In this document: positions 52,513-61,500 of the stretch, in pieces
Position numbering within the stretch: the stretch's first letter is position 1
Layout of the letters: each line of letters starts with the position of its first letter
Assembly (NCBI GenBank): GCA_023415305.1
Contig: JAEZKZ010000117.1
Coordinates: forward strand, 1 to 64,000
Reading direction: 5' to 3'
From: Bacillota bacterium
Lineage (GTDB): Bacteria > Bacillota > Clostridia > Acetivibrionales > DSM-1351
Length of the DNA stretch: 64,000 nt
Translations under genes and position numbers: made by a program
The notes under the pieces: generated by a model
The model's input: only the letters and a program-made list of their open reading frames with translations
Told to the model about the DNA's origin: nothing
The model's database searches: none

Positions 52513-53664
52513 TTACCAAATACGATAGTTACCGCTAAGTGCCAGCAGTGCGAAGAAATACAGAAGATTGTCATAATACCTGCGATTACCGGTACGTAAC
52601 GGTTGTTCCCATAGCTTTCTTACAAAATTCTCTTTATATTTACCCTTTGCAGCCAATGAAGACTGCGCCAAGGTTGCAAGGAGACCTATTGGATGAAGCA
52701 CACCCACAGGTGTCCCATCAACTTCATGCACGAGTTCATTTTTATCTGTTACGGGAGTTCCATCAATATGGTAAACTACATTTTCACTGCCTTTTACAGT
52801 TTCGGCAAAAAACTTTTGTATATTATCAGCCTGAGAACACTGCCATTCATCGGCAGCAAACCATTCATAATCCAGTGCAATATTTGCCCCAGTACGGTAA
52901 GCATCACTGTAAAAAAGATTGTGGTTTGCTCTATTGTGCGGAGTACCGTCATATTCGGCATATTCAGAAGATAATCCAGTTTCTGGATGACATGCCTTTC
53001 GTAGATGTTCACGGCTAAGCCTTGCGGCATCTCTGAAGAATTCGGCGTCCTCAGGATTTCCCCACAAAGCAAACAATTCATAAAAATGTGGTAAATGATA
53101 TGAAGGATCTGTAAAATTGCAATTTGGAATAAAGCGAATCAATTTTGTTTGTGGATCAAACATGGGGTCTCTTTTTTTATGAACCATTTCATGGAGTATG
53201 CTTTTTGCTTCATGAGAATAATTAAATATACCTTCACCGTCTCCCCAGCGTCTCCCGGCAAAAAGAAGAGCCATGGCAAAAAATTCTTCACCATCAGGAG
53301 CAGGTCCATCGGAGTTTCTCTTTCCATCCGGTTGAGCAGACCATCCAAAATATCCCCTGTAATTACCCTTATCAAGATACATGAATGTTCTTGTCCATTT
53401 CCATATGCGATCAAAGATGTCTTTACGATTCATTTGGACTGCAATCATCATACCATAGCTCTGACCTTCAGTTCTTACGTCCATGTTCCCTGTATCTACA
53501 AGGTGCCCCATATCTTCACCTGTTTCATGATAAATACGTTGGTCCTCACTCCCAAAGAATAGTGTATTAAAAGTGGAGTTTAGACGTTGTTGTACTTCGG
53601 CTTCAGAATATCCGTACTCAGTAAAGAGATTTGAATATTCACCCGTTTGAAAAGCCTTAGGCAT
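52513..53664 (-). CDS. Reducing-end xylose-releasing exo-oligoxylanase (GH8)
   Basis: This 383-residue GH8 enzyme has no signal peptide, so it acts in the cytoplasm on imported xylo-oligosaccharides, taking xylose from the reducing end. It matches the Rex subgroup, with catalytic-acid Glu in MDVRTEGQSYGMM, the YFGWSAQPDG and PAPDGEEFFAMAL segments, and FYSDAYRTGANIALDYEWF. Position just downstream of the oligosaccharide-importer genes and next to secreted xylanases supports the role. AAGGATAA precedes the ATG. Confidence 0.92.
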   Translation of the reverse strand: MPKAFQTGEYSNLFTEYGYSEAEVQQRLNSTFNTLFFGSEDQRIYHETGEDMGHLVDTGNMDVRTEGQSYGMMIAVQMNRKDIFDRIWKWTRTFMYLDKGNYRGYFGWSAQPDGKRNSDGPAPDGEEFFAMALLFAGRRWGDGEGIFNYSHEAKSILHEMVHKKRDPMFDPQTKLIRFIPNCNFTDPSYHLPHFYELFALWGNPEDAEFFRDAARLSREHLRKACHPETGLSSEYAEYDGTPHNRANHNLFYSDAYRTGANIALDYEWFAADEWQCSQADNIQKFFAETVKGSENVVYHIDGTPVTDKNELVHEVDGTPVGVLHPIGLLATLAQSSLAAKGKYKENFVRKLWEQPLRTGNRRYYDNLLYFFALLALSGNYRIW

Positions 53665-53732
53665 ATTAATTTATCCTTTCTACAAATGAACTGAAAAATA
53701 AAAATAAAATAAGTAAAGGTTGAAATTTAAGA

Positions 53733-53786
53733 ATTACTATAGATGTATTACTAGATGTATTACTAGATGTATTACTGGATGTATTA
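53733..53786. repeat. 12-bp tandem repeat, about four copies
   Basis: AGATGTATTACT is repeated three times perfectly (53741-53776), followed by a partial fourth copy with one change (GGATGTATTA) and preceded by a partial ATTACTAT. It lies directly downstream of the eroded GH10 gene. It is too short and without spacers to be a CRISPR array. Confidence 0.9.
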
Positions 53787-54137
53787 AAATTTAACTATAC
53801 TCTCGTAAGCCTTTTTTTGGTTTATGTTCATCATCAAAAACAAGCGGTCAGTTTTACGCCCTTAAATGGAAAATCCGACATACGGGTTTTATCATGCGAC
53901 ACACCCCTGTGTATACCCTCTAAGAAGCATATTATTTTTTGCAGCAACGTCTGCAATAATATCCCCCTGTTCAAAGTCATAAATATATTCTGATGGATGA
54001 AGAAATTGGGGCTTCATTTGATTTTCTGCTGTTACCCCGGAGAAATGATTTATTATAGTTTCTTTATGTGCTTGAATAGTTTTCGGATTTACTGCAGCTC
54101 CTATAGGGAAATAATCCCTATAGGCCGCATGTAGTTT
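53784..54137 (-). pseudogene. Remnant of an intracellular GH10 xylanase gene
   Basis: On the minus strand the N-terminal part of a GH10 enzyme without signal peptide can be read: KLHAAYRDYFPIGAAVNP, then IQAHKETIINHFSGVTAEN, QMKPQFLHPSEYIYDFEQGD and NNMLLRGYT. The frame then leaves the family, where RGHTLVWH is expected, and stops. About 90 bp later the typical GH10 C-terminus appears, PLVFDDEHKPKK, and after a frameshift in a run of seven A residues AYESIVKF and a stop. The central 200 or so residues with both catalytic glutamates are gone. It lies immediately after the permease stop, without its own start codon. Confidence 0.75.
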
Positions 54138-54145
54138 GCTGATTA

Positions 54146-55063
54146 TTACTCTTTTACTCCTCCAAGTGCAAGTCCGTGAACAAAATATCTTTGCAGGAAC
54201 GGATAAACAACCAATATTGGTACAGCTGTCACAATAGTAATCGCTGCTCTGATAGACTGCGAGGTTGCAACATTAGTAGCTCCTCCTTGAGTAGCCGCCT
54301 GACTGGCACCGGTAGAAGCAGCTCCTGGATTATTACCTGCATTCATTGCACTTGCAAGAAGTTTCTGAAGTTCATACTGTAGTGTAGATAAGCTCTGCTT
54401 TCCGGAATTGTAAAGGAAAGTATCAAACCATGAGTTCCAGGAACCAACTGCTACGAAAAGTGCAATAGTTGCAAGAGTTGGAACACACAGAGGCAATATT
54501 ATCTGCAGGAATATACGGAATTCACGAGCACCATCCATTTTTGCTGACTCAATAAAGCTTTCAGGTATTGACTTGATATAGGTTCGAATTACTATAAGGT
54601 TAAACGCACTTATTATATTCGGTACCCAATATACAGAGAATGTATTGATCATGTCAAGATTCTTTATGAGCATATAATTTGGTATCAAACCTGCATTGAA
54701 GTACATTGTCATAACAAAAATAATTGTTATCAACTTTCTTAAAAAATAGTCTTTACGGCTAAGTGCGTAGGCCAACATAGATGTAAAGAACAGGTTTGTG
54801 ATGACTATAACAATAGTTTTAAAAACACTTATCATAAACGCTCCATAAATTGTGTCCATGTTGAAAACAACACGGTAACTTTGGAGTGAAAATATTCTCG
54901 GCCATAGATATATTCCGCCACGAACTGTGTCCATTCCATCATTGAAGGATATAGCAAGGGTATTAAGCATCGGATATAACATTGCGGCAGAAAGAAGGAT
55001 CAGGAAGGTTGTATTCAATGTTGTGAAAATAACGTTTTCAGCATTTAGTTTTTTAGTTTTCAT
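54146..55063 (-). CDS. Oligosaccharide ABC transporter permease (LplC/YtcP type)
   Basis: This 305-residue inner-membrane subunit of a CUT1 sugar importer has six predicted helices and the EAA loop (ESAKMDGAREFRIFLQIILP) that contacts the ATPase. The ending YPFLQRYFVHGLALGGVKE is typical of the LplC group. An Ala/Gly/Asn/Thr-rich stretch of about 30 residues (after KLLASAMN) sits before the last helix. It is third in the solute-binding protein-permease-permease operon; no ATPase gene is present, so a shared MsmX-type ATPase is presumed. Substrates are probably xylo-oligosaccharides from context. Confidence 0.92.
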   Translation of the reverse strand: MKTKKLNAENVIFTTLNTTFLILLSAAMLYPMLNTLAISFNDGMDTVRGGIYLWPRIFSLQSYRVVFNMDTIYGAFMISVFKTIVIVITNLFFTSMLAYALSRKDYFLRKLITIIFVMTMYFNAGLIPNYMLIKNLDMINTFSVYWVPNIISAFNLIVIRTYIKSIPESFIESAKMDGAREFRIFLQIILPLCVPTLATIALFVAVGSWNSWFDTFLYNSGKQSLSTLQYELQKLLASAMNAGNNPGAASTGASQAATQGGATNVATSQSIRAAITIVTAVPILVVYPFLQRYFVHGLALGGVKE

Positions 55064-55074
55064 ATTAATCCCCC

Positions 55075-56037
55075 TTATATCAACTTTTCTTCGCCAAGTT
55101 TACCGGCAATCCAGTTAGCACCTGCAATCAGAATAATACTTACTACGGTTTTAAATATTCCGGCTACGGTTGCAAGGGAATAATTACCCATTTGGATACC
55201 GTACCTGAGAACAAATATATCAATAATCTCAGACTTCTCAATTACAAGACCATTTCCTAAGAAGTACTGAATTTCGAAGCCTGCTTCAAGAATCCAGCCA
55301 ATACTCATAATAAGCAGGATAATTATAGTTGGCTTAATTGATGGAAGGGTTACATTCCACATTTTTCGATATCGGTTTGCTCCATCTATATCGGCAGCCT
55401 CATATAAGGCAGGGTCTATGGCAGTCATAGCAGCAAGATAGATAATAGTATTCCATCCAAGTTCCTTCCATAAATGAGAGCCAGCTACCACACCCCAAAA
55501 ATAATTTGGATTGGAAAGAAATTGTACTGGTTCACTTACAATATGAAGCTTCATCAAGATTATGTTAATTATGCCTCCACTTGACGGGAAAGAAAGAACT
55601 GTTGAAACCATTCCAGCAACAATAATCCAGGACAGAAAGTGTGGCATATAAGTTATATTCTGAATAATTCGCTTAAAACCAATATTTTTTACTTCATTTA
55701 ACAAAAGTGCCAAAAGTATTGAACCAATGTAACTAACTACAAGGGTAAAAAAACTCTGCGCCAGCGTATTTCGTATATCTCTTATAAAACGTTCACCATT
55801 TATACCGGTAAATAATTTGACAAAATTATCAAAGCCAACCCATTGCTGATCCCATGTACTTCTTATGGCCGGCTTGAAGTTTTGAAATGCCATTGTCCAA
55901 CCAGTTATCGGCACGTACGAAAACAGTATTTTATATAGTAGGAGAGGCACACTCATTATAATCAGCTCACGCTGTGAGATTATGGTGCCCCAGATATTCC
56001 TACGATTTCTTGGAAGAGCCAGCGTTTTTGCCCTCAT
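55075..56037 (-). CDS. Oligosaccharide ABC transporter permease (LplB/YteP type)
   Basis: This 320-residue permease has six helices, the LplB-type beginning (RELIIMSVPLLLYKILFSYVPITGW) and the EAA loop YEAADIDGANRYRKMWNVTLPSI. It pairs with the second permease encoded 11 bp downstream to form the channel. GGGAGGT precedes the ATG. It is separated from the solute-binding protein gene by a terminator-like hairpin that probably lowers permease expression relative to the binding protein. Confidence 0.93.
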   Translation of the reverse strand: MRAKTLALPRNRRNIWGTIISQRELIIMSVPLLLYKILFSYVPITGWTMAFQNFKPAIRSTWDQQWVGFDNFVKLFTGINGERFIRDIRNTLAQSFFTLVVSYIGSILLALLLNEVKNIGFKRIIQNITYMPHFLSWIIVAGMVSTVLSFPSSGGIINIILMKLHIVSEPVQFLSNPNYFWGVVAGSHLWKELGWNTIIYLAAMTAIDPALYEAADIDGANRYRKMWNVTLPSIKPTIIILLIMSIGWILEAGFEIQYFLGNGLVIEKSEIIDIFVLRYGIQMGNYSLATVAGIFKTVVSIILIAGANWIAGKLGEEKLI

Positions 56038-56060
56038 CTTTTTTACCTCCCGTTTATCTA

Positions 56061-56086
56061 AAAAAAGGGGACTTGCATCCCCTTTT
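56061..56086 (-). terminator. Intra-operon hairpin after the solute-binding protein gene
   Basis: A 9-bp stem (AAAAGGGGA / TCCCCTTTT) followed on the minus strand by T residues lies between the binding-protein and first permease genes. Partial termination here would give more binding protein than permease. Confidence 0.75.
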
Positions 56087-56137
56087 CCTAGATTAGATTT
56101 TTAAATTCAATAAAATAAATGTATTAATAATTCTTGT

Positions 56138-57868
56138 TTAGTTTCCCCAGCTCTTTAATCTATCTTGAATTCCAGCGTTAACAGCATCTTCGTATGCTTT
56201 AACATTAATCTTGCTTACAGAAGTTGTAAATTCAGTCCAGATTTTTTCAAAGTCAGCTGGATTAGCAAGGATAGCCTTTGGCAAGTACTGTAATGAAGCA
56301 TCAGTTAACTGCTTGTTAGCCATCTGTGCATCACTTCCATCAGGAAGAGCTATACTCCAAGCTGGATAGTATACAGGGTTATCTGGAGCCTTATTGTTGA
56401 AGTCTCTCCAAGTCTTTTTGTTATACTTGTTTAAAAATTCCTTATCGTATGGTCTTAATGTAGCGTAGAACTCCTCAGGTTGATCATCTGGACTATATGC
56501 ATTTCCGTCTGAGAATGAACCGTTGTGCTTAGGCATCATGTCTACGAGAGCCATCAGCTTATTTGTAGATCTCCAAACGAGGTCTTTAGAATCTTCACGC
56601 TGTTTTTCATTTCTTTCAAACCTTCCGCTAGCGTTAACCTGATAATCTTCATCTTTAATACCCCATGACAGAATCTTCTGCCAGTCTTCCTTCATTAATT
56701 CATTTATGAAGGCAACAGCAACATCTGGCTGCTTACAAGATACTGATACACCCATTCCCTGGTTGATGTTCATAACATCTCTGTCTTGATAGTAAGGAGC
56801 TTTCCCGTCAAAAGTCGGCATTGTAGCAACCCAGGTACGTTCATCCTTGCCTGCAGCTACAAGAGCGTCATATGCATTACCAAAGTTCCATCTCTGATCA
56901 AACATACCAAGTACACGACCTGTAGCAAGTTTTGCCAGGTATTGGTCAAGAGTTTGCGTAAAGGATTCTTTGTCAACAAGACCCTTTGCATTCATTTCGC
57001 TGAGGAACTTGTAGTATCTCTTAGCTACTTCCTTATCAGCGAATATCTGAGCTACGTTGTTTTCATCAACTATAACACCACCGTTATTCGGATGTCCATC
57101 GAGGAATTGAGGAGGATTTGTCATACCCCATTCTCTACCTGTAGCTGCAAGAATTTCAAATCCGATAGTTGGCTGACCATCGATCTTTGGATTTTTGTTC
57201 TTATAATCTTCAATTAATTTAAAATACTTTTCAAGTGTCATGTTTGAGAGATCAGGATATCCCGCATCTGCTAAAACTGCCTTCTGAATCCAGAAACCTG
57301 ATGCACCAAAGTTTGTACCAGCTGTGATTTCACCATAGTAACGGTTAAAGTTTGGAATCTGATATATATGCTTTCCTTGGCCGCCGTCGTAAGCTATCTT
57401 ATTCCAATATGGTTTAACATGCTCATATAAAGCATCTGCAGCTTCTGGCTTTAAATAGTCATCCAAAGGAATATAAGCGCCTCCTGTTACCATACGTGCA
57501 TTTAAATCACCTACACCCACCAAATCTGGGAACTCACCACCGGCAAGAGCGACACCAATCTTTTCATCCTGCTTATCCGGAGTAATTATTTCATAATTAA
57601 GAGTTACACCGAGCTTATCCTTTAAAAGCTTTGAAATCTTGTTGTCTGAAGCTGGAGCTTGTTGATTTGTTGTAATCCAAATAGTGAATTCTACAGGATT
57701 GTCACCTGAAAGCTTTGGTAAAGTGCTACCCGTTGATGCATCTGCAGTTGTGGATGGTGCACTGCTTGTAGATGCTTGTGTACTGTTGCTTGATTCACTG
57801 CTCTTACCGCAAGCGGACATTGATACTGCTACTGCCGCTGCTAAAACTAGTGATGCAAACCGTTTCAT
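56138..57868 (-). CDS. Extracellular sugar-binding lipoprotein (LplA-type)
   Basis: This 576-residue substrate-binding lipoprotein has an n-region and hydrophobic core (MKRFASLVLAAAVAVSMSAC) with lipobox SMSAC, a Ser/Thr linker, and a large family-1 solute-binding fold (PVEFTIWITTNQQAP..., LGVTLNYEIITPDKQDE...). Length fits the LplA/YtcQ group served by LplB and LplC permeases. AAGGAGG precedes the ATG. The gene is divergent from the yesN/yesM genes, which likely control it. Substrate is inferred as xylo-oligosaccharides. Confidence 0.93.
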   Translation of the reverse strand: MKRFASLVLAAAVAVSMSACGKSSESSNSTQASTSSAPSTTADASTGSTLPKLSGDNPVEFTIWITTNQQAPASDNKISKLLKDKLGVTLNYEIITPDKQDEKIGVALAGGEFPDLVGVGDLNARMVTGGAYIPLDDYLKPEAADALYEHVKPYWNKIAYDGGQGKHIYQIPNFNRYYGEITAGTNFGASGFWIQKAVLADAGYPDLSNMTLEKYFKLIEDYKNKNPKIDGQPTIGFEILAATGREWGMTNPPQFLDGHPNNGGVIVDENNVAQIFADKEVAKRYYKFLSEMNAKGLVDKESFTQTLDQYLAKLATGRVLGMFDQRWNFGNAYDALVAAGKDERTWVATMPTFDGKAPYYQDRDVMNINQGMGVSVSCKQPDVAVAFINELMKEDWQKILSWGIKDEDYQVNASGRFERNEKQREDSKDLVWRSTNKLMALVDMMPKHNGSFSDGNAYSPDDQPEEFYATLRPYDKEFLNKYNKKTWRDFNNKAPDNPVYYPAWSIALPDGSDAQMANKQLTDASLQYLPKAILANPADFEKIWTEFTTSVSKINVKAYEDAVNAGIQDRLKSWGN

Positions 57869-57907
57869 AAATCATCCTCCTTAATTTTAAATGCGGGCTT
57901 TAATTTC

Positions 57908-58019
57908 TACAAATTGTATCTGTAAAAACAAAATACAAAATGTATCCTTACTGTCTATTTGACTGATACACCCGCTTCTTGTATAATTGCATTATATTTT
58001 TATTTTCAAATATTGTAAA
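57908..58019 (-). promoter_or_regulatory. Promoter and 13-bp direct repeats upstream of the transporter operon
   Basis: On the minus strand TTTACA (58019-58014), a 17-nt spacer and TATAAT (57996-57991) form a good promoter. Downstream of it are two 13-bp repeats, GATACATTTTGTA (57946-57934) and GATACAATTTGTA (57920-57908), 26 bp apart, a spacing compatible with an AraC-type regulator, though their place in the leader would suit repression or a second promoter. Confidence 0.55.
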
Positions 58020-58068
58020 TTATCAAATTGAGGATAAGTATAGGTCATTTTTTAAGGGGTAGGGCAAA

Positions 58069-59655
58069 ATGCTCAAGGTCGTGCTTGTAGATGATGAGCC
58101 CTCAGTAATTGAGGGCTTGAGGTTGTTTGTCCATTGGGACAAATTGGGATTTGAAATTGTAGGGGAAGCGCCTGATGGTGTAACCTCTTTTTCGATTATA
58201 AAAAATAATTTACCAGATCTTGTTATTTGTGATATCCGTATGCCTGGGCTTAACGGCTTGGAACTAATAGAAAAAGTAAACAATGAAATATTTCCCACGC
58301 CCAAATTTATACTTTTGAGTGGATACAACGATTTCTCATATGCCCAAAAGGCATTACAATTAGGTGCTGTTGGTTACCTGACCAAGCCGCTTGACTCAGA
58401 CGAACTGGAAAAAGAGCTTTTACGTGCTACAGAGAGTATAGCCTCTGACAAAAGTACCAGGCAGGAAAACCTTGAACTGATCCGATATACTGCCAACCAG
58501 CTATTTAATGATATTATGGATGGGAAACGAAATGATAAACTAAGCAGAAAGGCTCAGTTTTTATTTGATATCCCTGATAATGCTAAAATTCGTTTACTGC
58601 AGGTTGTGGCGAATTCGGGTGAAGACGCATTAAATAAACCTGAAAGCATTATTTATGATATACTCATGGAATTTACTGGCTTAAGAAATGAAAACTGTAT
58701 GTTCTATAATGGCAGTGGAAGTTATATTATTGTTCTGCACGACGGTATGAGTGCCTTTTTTAATGAAGCCTGGCAAATGGAGGAATTTTGTAATAAAATT
58801 AGAACTTCGTCCTCTGAATACTTCGGTTCAACAGATTTTTGGACCTTGATTAGCGGTGTTAATGAAGGAGAAATCATCGATAGCATTTACAGGTGCGGCA
58901 AGGAATTGGAACATTTACAAACCTATTATTTGTTGAATCCTGAATATAAGATCGTTTGTTTTAATGAACTTGAAGCTGAACCCATATTGCAGGACGAAGC
59001 TGATAACAACACCAGAAACATTTTCCCCGAGCTCCCTTTTGATAAGGTGATGAATTCATTAAAAGGAAAAGAGTTGCCCCTGTTGATACATTCAGTAGAC
59101 GAGTTTTTCAGCAGGCTTCATGAGGCCGAGCCTTCCCGTCGGCTTTACTCAATCTGTCTTTTCAGATTGGCTGATCTGGTCAGAAAAATGTCCTATGCAT
59201 ATGGTATTGAGGCAAGCAATTCAATTTTAAAGTTCACAAAAGCAATTGGCAGCATAAATCCAAATATTAAAAATCTCGCACTTGAAATGTGCAGCTTTGT
59301 TTTCAATCAACAGAATATAAATAATGAAAAACCATTATTACTACTTGAAAACGAGATTTTGGAGTATATCCGAGAAAATTTCAGAGAAAGTCTGTCACTA
59401 CAGAGTATTGCTGAGAAATTTTCTCTGTCACCAATTATAATAAGTAAAATTATCAAGAAGAAGACAGGTCAAAAATTCAATAATTATTTTAATAGTTTGC
59501 GAATTGAATACGCAAAGATGCTTATAGCATCTGACGATATGAAAATAACAGCCATTTGCGAACAATGCGGATATTCCGATTACAAATATTTCACTGAAAA
59601 GTTTAAGGAGTATACCGGAGTATCTCCATCGGAGTATAAAAAGAAATATTCATAA
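58069..59655 (+). CDS. AraC-family response regulator (YesN type)
   Basis: This 528-residue regulator has a receiver domain with intact acidic pocket (VDDEP) and phosphoacceptor Asp (LVICDIRMPGLNG), a long middle region and a C-terminal AraC-type double helix-turn-helix (about 430-528, SLQSIAEKFSLSPIIISKIIKKKTG...ITAICEQCGYSDYKYFTEKFKEYTGVSPSEY). It precedes the YesM-type kinase by 38 bp on the same strand and is divergent from the oligosaccharide transporter operon, so it most likely activates xylan-utilisation genes in response to the kinase. Confidence 0.95.
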   Translation: MLKVVLVDDEPSVIEGLRLFVHWDKLGFEIVGEAPDGVTSFSIIKNNLPDLVICDIRMPGLNGLELIEKVNNEIFPTPKFILLSGYNDFSYAQKALQLGAVGYLTKPLDSDELEKELLRATESIASDKSTRQENLELIRYTANQLFNDIMDGKRNDKLSRKAQFLFDIPDNAKIRLLQVVANSGEDALNKPESIIYDILMEFTGLRNENCMFYNGSGSYIIVLHDGMSAFFNEAWQMEEFCNKIRTSSSEYFGSTDFWTLISGVNEGEIIDSIYRCGKELEHLQTYYLLNPEYKIVCFNELEAEPILQDEADNNTRNIFPELPFDKVMNSLKGKELPLLIHSVDEFFSRLHEAEPSRRLYSICLFRLADLVRKMSYAYGIEASNSILKFTKAIGSINPNIKNLALEMCSFVFNQQNINNEKPLLLLENEILEYIRENFRESLSLQSIAEKFSLSPIIISKIIKKKTGQKFNNYFNSLRIEYAKMLIASDDMKITAICEQCGYSDYKYFTEKFKEYTGVSPSEYKKKYS

Positions 59656-59693
59656 ACTACCATTTTGTTGCTTAAAATTCAGGAGACATTTAT

Positions 59694-61496
59694 ATGAAAA
59701 AGTTTTTTGTTCAATTTGACAACATAAGTATCCGCAGAAAATTCATTGTTGTTTATATTTTTTGTATATGCCTGCCAGTTGTGGCTGGAGGTATTATCTG
59801 GATGGCTTTTACGTCACGGTCAATGGAACAGAACACTATACATTTTCTAAACCAGACCTTCGAGGGTGCTGCCGGCGATTTTAACATATTAACCCAGACT
59901 GCCATTAATATATCCAATCAAGTCAATGCAGACAGGACCTTGACTAACGATTTATCAAACAAATTCAGCACACCGACTGAACATTATGAATTATACTGGA
60001 GTAAATTAAGGAACCGTTTCAACATGTATCTGGTGAGTAACCCAGAAATTGCCGAGATTTCATTGTATATTGACGACCCTCATTTTTTTAATACAGACTA
60101 TTTCAGAGTATTGGATGATAATGTAAAAAAAACCGATTGGTATAAAGTTGTATCACAAAGCAAATCTGATATTGTTGTTTATCCTGCTTCAACTACAATA
60201 TCTGTTACTCCCTATATAAACAGGTTAACTATTATACGTAAAATAAAATATCCAACCTATTTAAACAATGCTACAAATTATTTGCTTATAGAGTTAAAAC
60301 TGGACAGAGTCATAGCTAAGCTGAAGGCTGAAAGCGGAAATATGGATGCTTATCTAACCAGCTCAGAAAACAGAATAATCTGGAGCAATGCAATCACAAA
60401 GAATATCAATAGCACTACTCCCGGAATACTTGAACTCCATCCTGATAGCGGTTATTATGTTCTCCAGGAAAATATCGGACTTGTCCCCTATTTTGATGGC
60501 TGGAAAATAACAGGGATGTATAATAAATCTGTTATATATAAAAGACAGTTTATAGTACTTGCATATATATTATTGATTACGCTATCCTTATCAGGTTTTT
60601 CTGTCTTTTTAATATGGGCTGTCTTAAATTCCATGCGCTACCGGTTAACGGCATTGTCAAGGCACATAAAAAAAGTAAGTGAAGATCATCTTGAACCCCT
60701 TATACTTGAAAATACCGGGCAGGATGAGATTGGTTGGCTCATTAGGACTTACAACAAAATGATTGCCGAAATAAATGACCTTATAAATGTAGTTTACAAG
60801 CTTGAAATGCAGAAGAAAAATATCGAGGTAGAAAATATTAGAGCTGAGTATCATTATCTTCAAGCTCAGGTAGATCCGCATTTTTTGTTTAATACCCTTA
60901 ATGCCATCCTGGTTTTCTGTGTGAAAAACGGATATACTGAGCTTTCAACAATTATATCAAACCTGTCCAAGCTTTTTAAGCGTATGCTGACAACAGGCAG
61001 TGACCTGATTCCTATAGCCGAAGAAATTAATTTTATTGAAAAGTATCTTACTATTGAAAAATTTCGGTTTGGTGACAAGTTTGAATATAGAATTGAAATC
61101 TCTCCTCAAATTATTGAGACCAAACGTCTGATACCCAAGATGAGTGTTCAGCCCATTGTGGAAAATGCATGTAAGCATGGCCTTCAGTCATCTATCGAAG
61201 AAAATAGATATTTATCAATAAAAGCTGATATTATTGATAACGCAATCGTGATATCGGTAAAAGATAATGGTTCCGGTATGACCAGCGAAAAAGTTAATGC
61301 AATTTTTAATAAGTTCGAAAACCCTAAAGCTGCTATAAATCCCGACCCGGGAGCTAATAATGAAGAAGAAAGCGGTATAGGCATACAAAATGTGTATCGC
61401 CGCATGATGATGAATTATGGAGATAGATTTCAGTTTAAAATTTACAGTGAGCCTGACAAGGGTACTGAAATAATCTTAAAAATTGAAGAAACATAG
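59694..61496 (+). CDS. Sensor histidine kinase (YesM type)
   Basis: This 600-residue membrane kinase has a first helix (about 17-38), an extracytoplasmic sensor domain of about 250 residues, a second helix (about 282-308) and a HAMP-type linker. The His-kinase domain carries the phosphoacceptor in QVDPHFLFNTLNAI, and the HATPase domain has N box PIVENACKHGL and G box DNGSGM/GIGIQNVYRR. It is the partner of the preceding YesN-type regulator. The signal is likely an extracellular xylo-oligosaccharide, possibly through the binding protein. Confidence 0.95.
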   Translation: MKKFFVQFDNISIRRKFIVVYIFCICLPVVAGGIIWMAFTSRSMEQNTIHFLNQTFEGAAGDFNILTQTAINISNQVNADRTLTNDLSNKFSTPTEHYELYWSKLRNRFNMYLVSNPEIAEISLYIDDPHFFNTDYFRVLDDNVKKTDWYKVVSQSKSDIVVYPASTTISVTPYINRLTIIRKIKYPTYLNNATNYLLIELKLDRVIAKLKAESGNMDAYLTSSENRIIWSNAITKNINSTTPGILELHPDSGYYVLQENIGLVPYFDGWKITGMYNKSVIYKRQFIVLAYILLITLSLSGFSVFLIWAVLNSMRYRLTALSRHIKKVSEDHLEPLILENTGQDEIGWLIRTYNKMIAEINDLINVVYKLEMQKKNIEVENIRAEYHYLQAQVDPHFLFNTLNAILVFCVKNGYTELSTIISNLSKLFKRMLTTGSDLIPIAEEINFIEKYLTIEKFRFGDKFEYRIEISPQIIETKRLIPKMSVQPIVENACKHGLQSSIEENRYLSIKADIIDNAIVISVKDNGSGMTSEKVNAIFNKFENPKAAINPDPGANNEEESGIGIQNVYRRMMMNYGDRFQFKIYSEPDKGTEIILKIEET

Positions 61497-61500
61497 CTTA

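Noticed and set aside
53733..53786. CRISPR-like array
   Set aside because: The repeats are 12 bp, directly adjacent and without spacers, and no cas genes are in the window.
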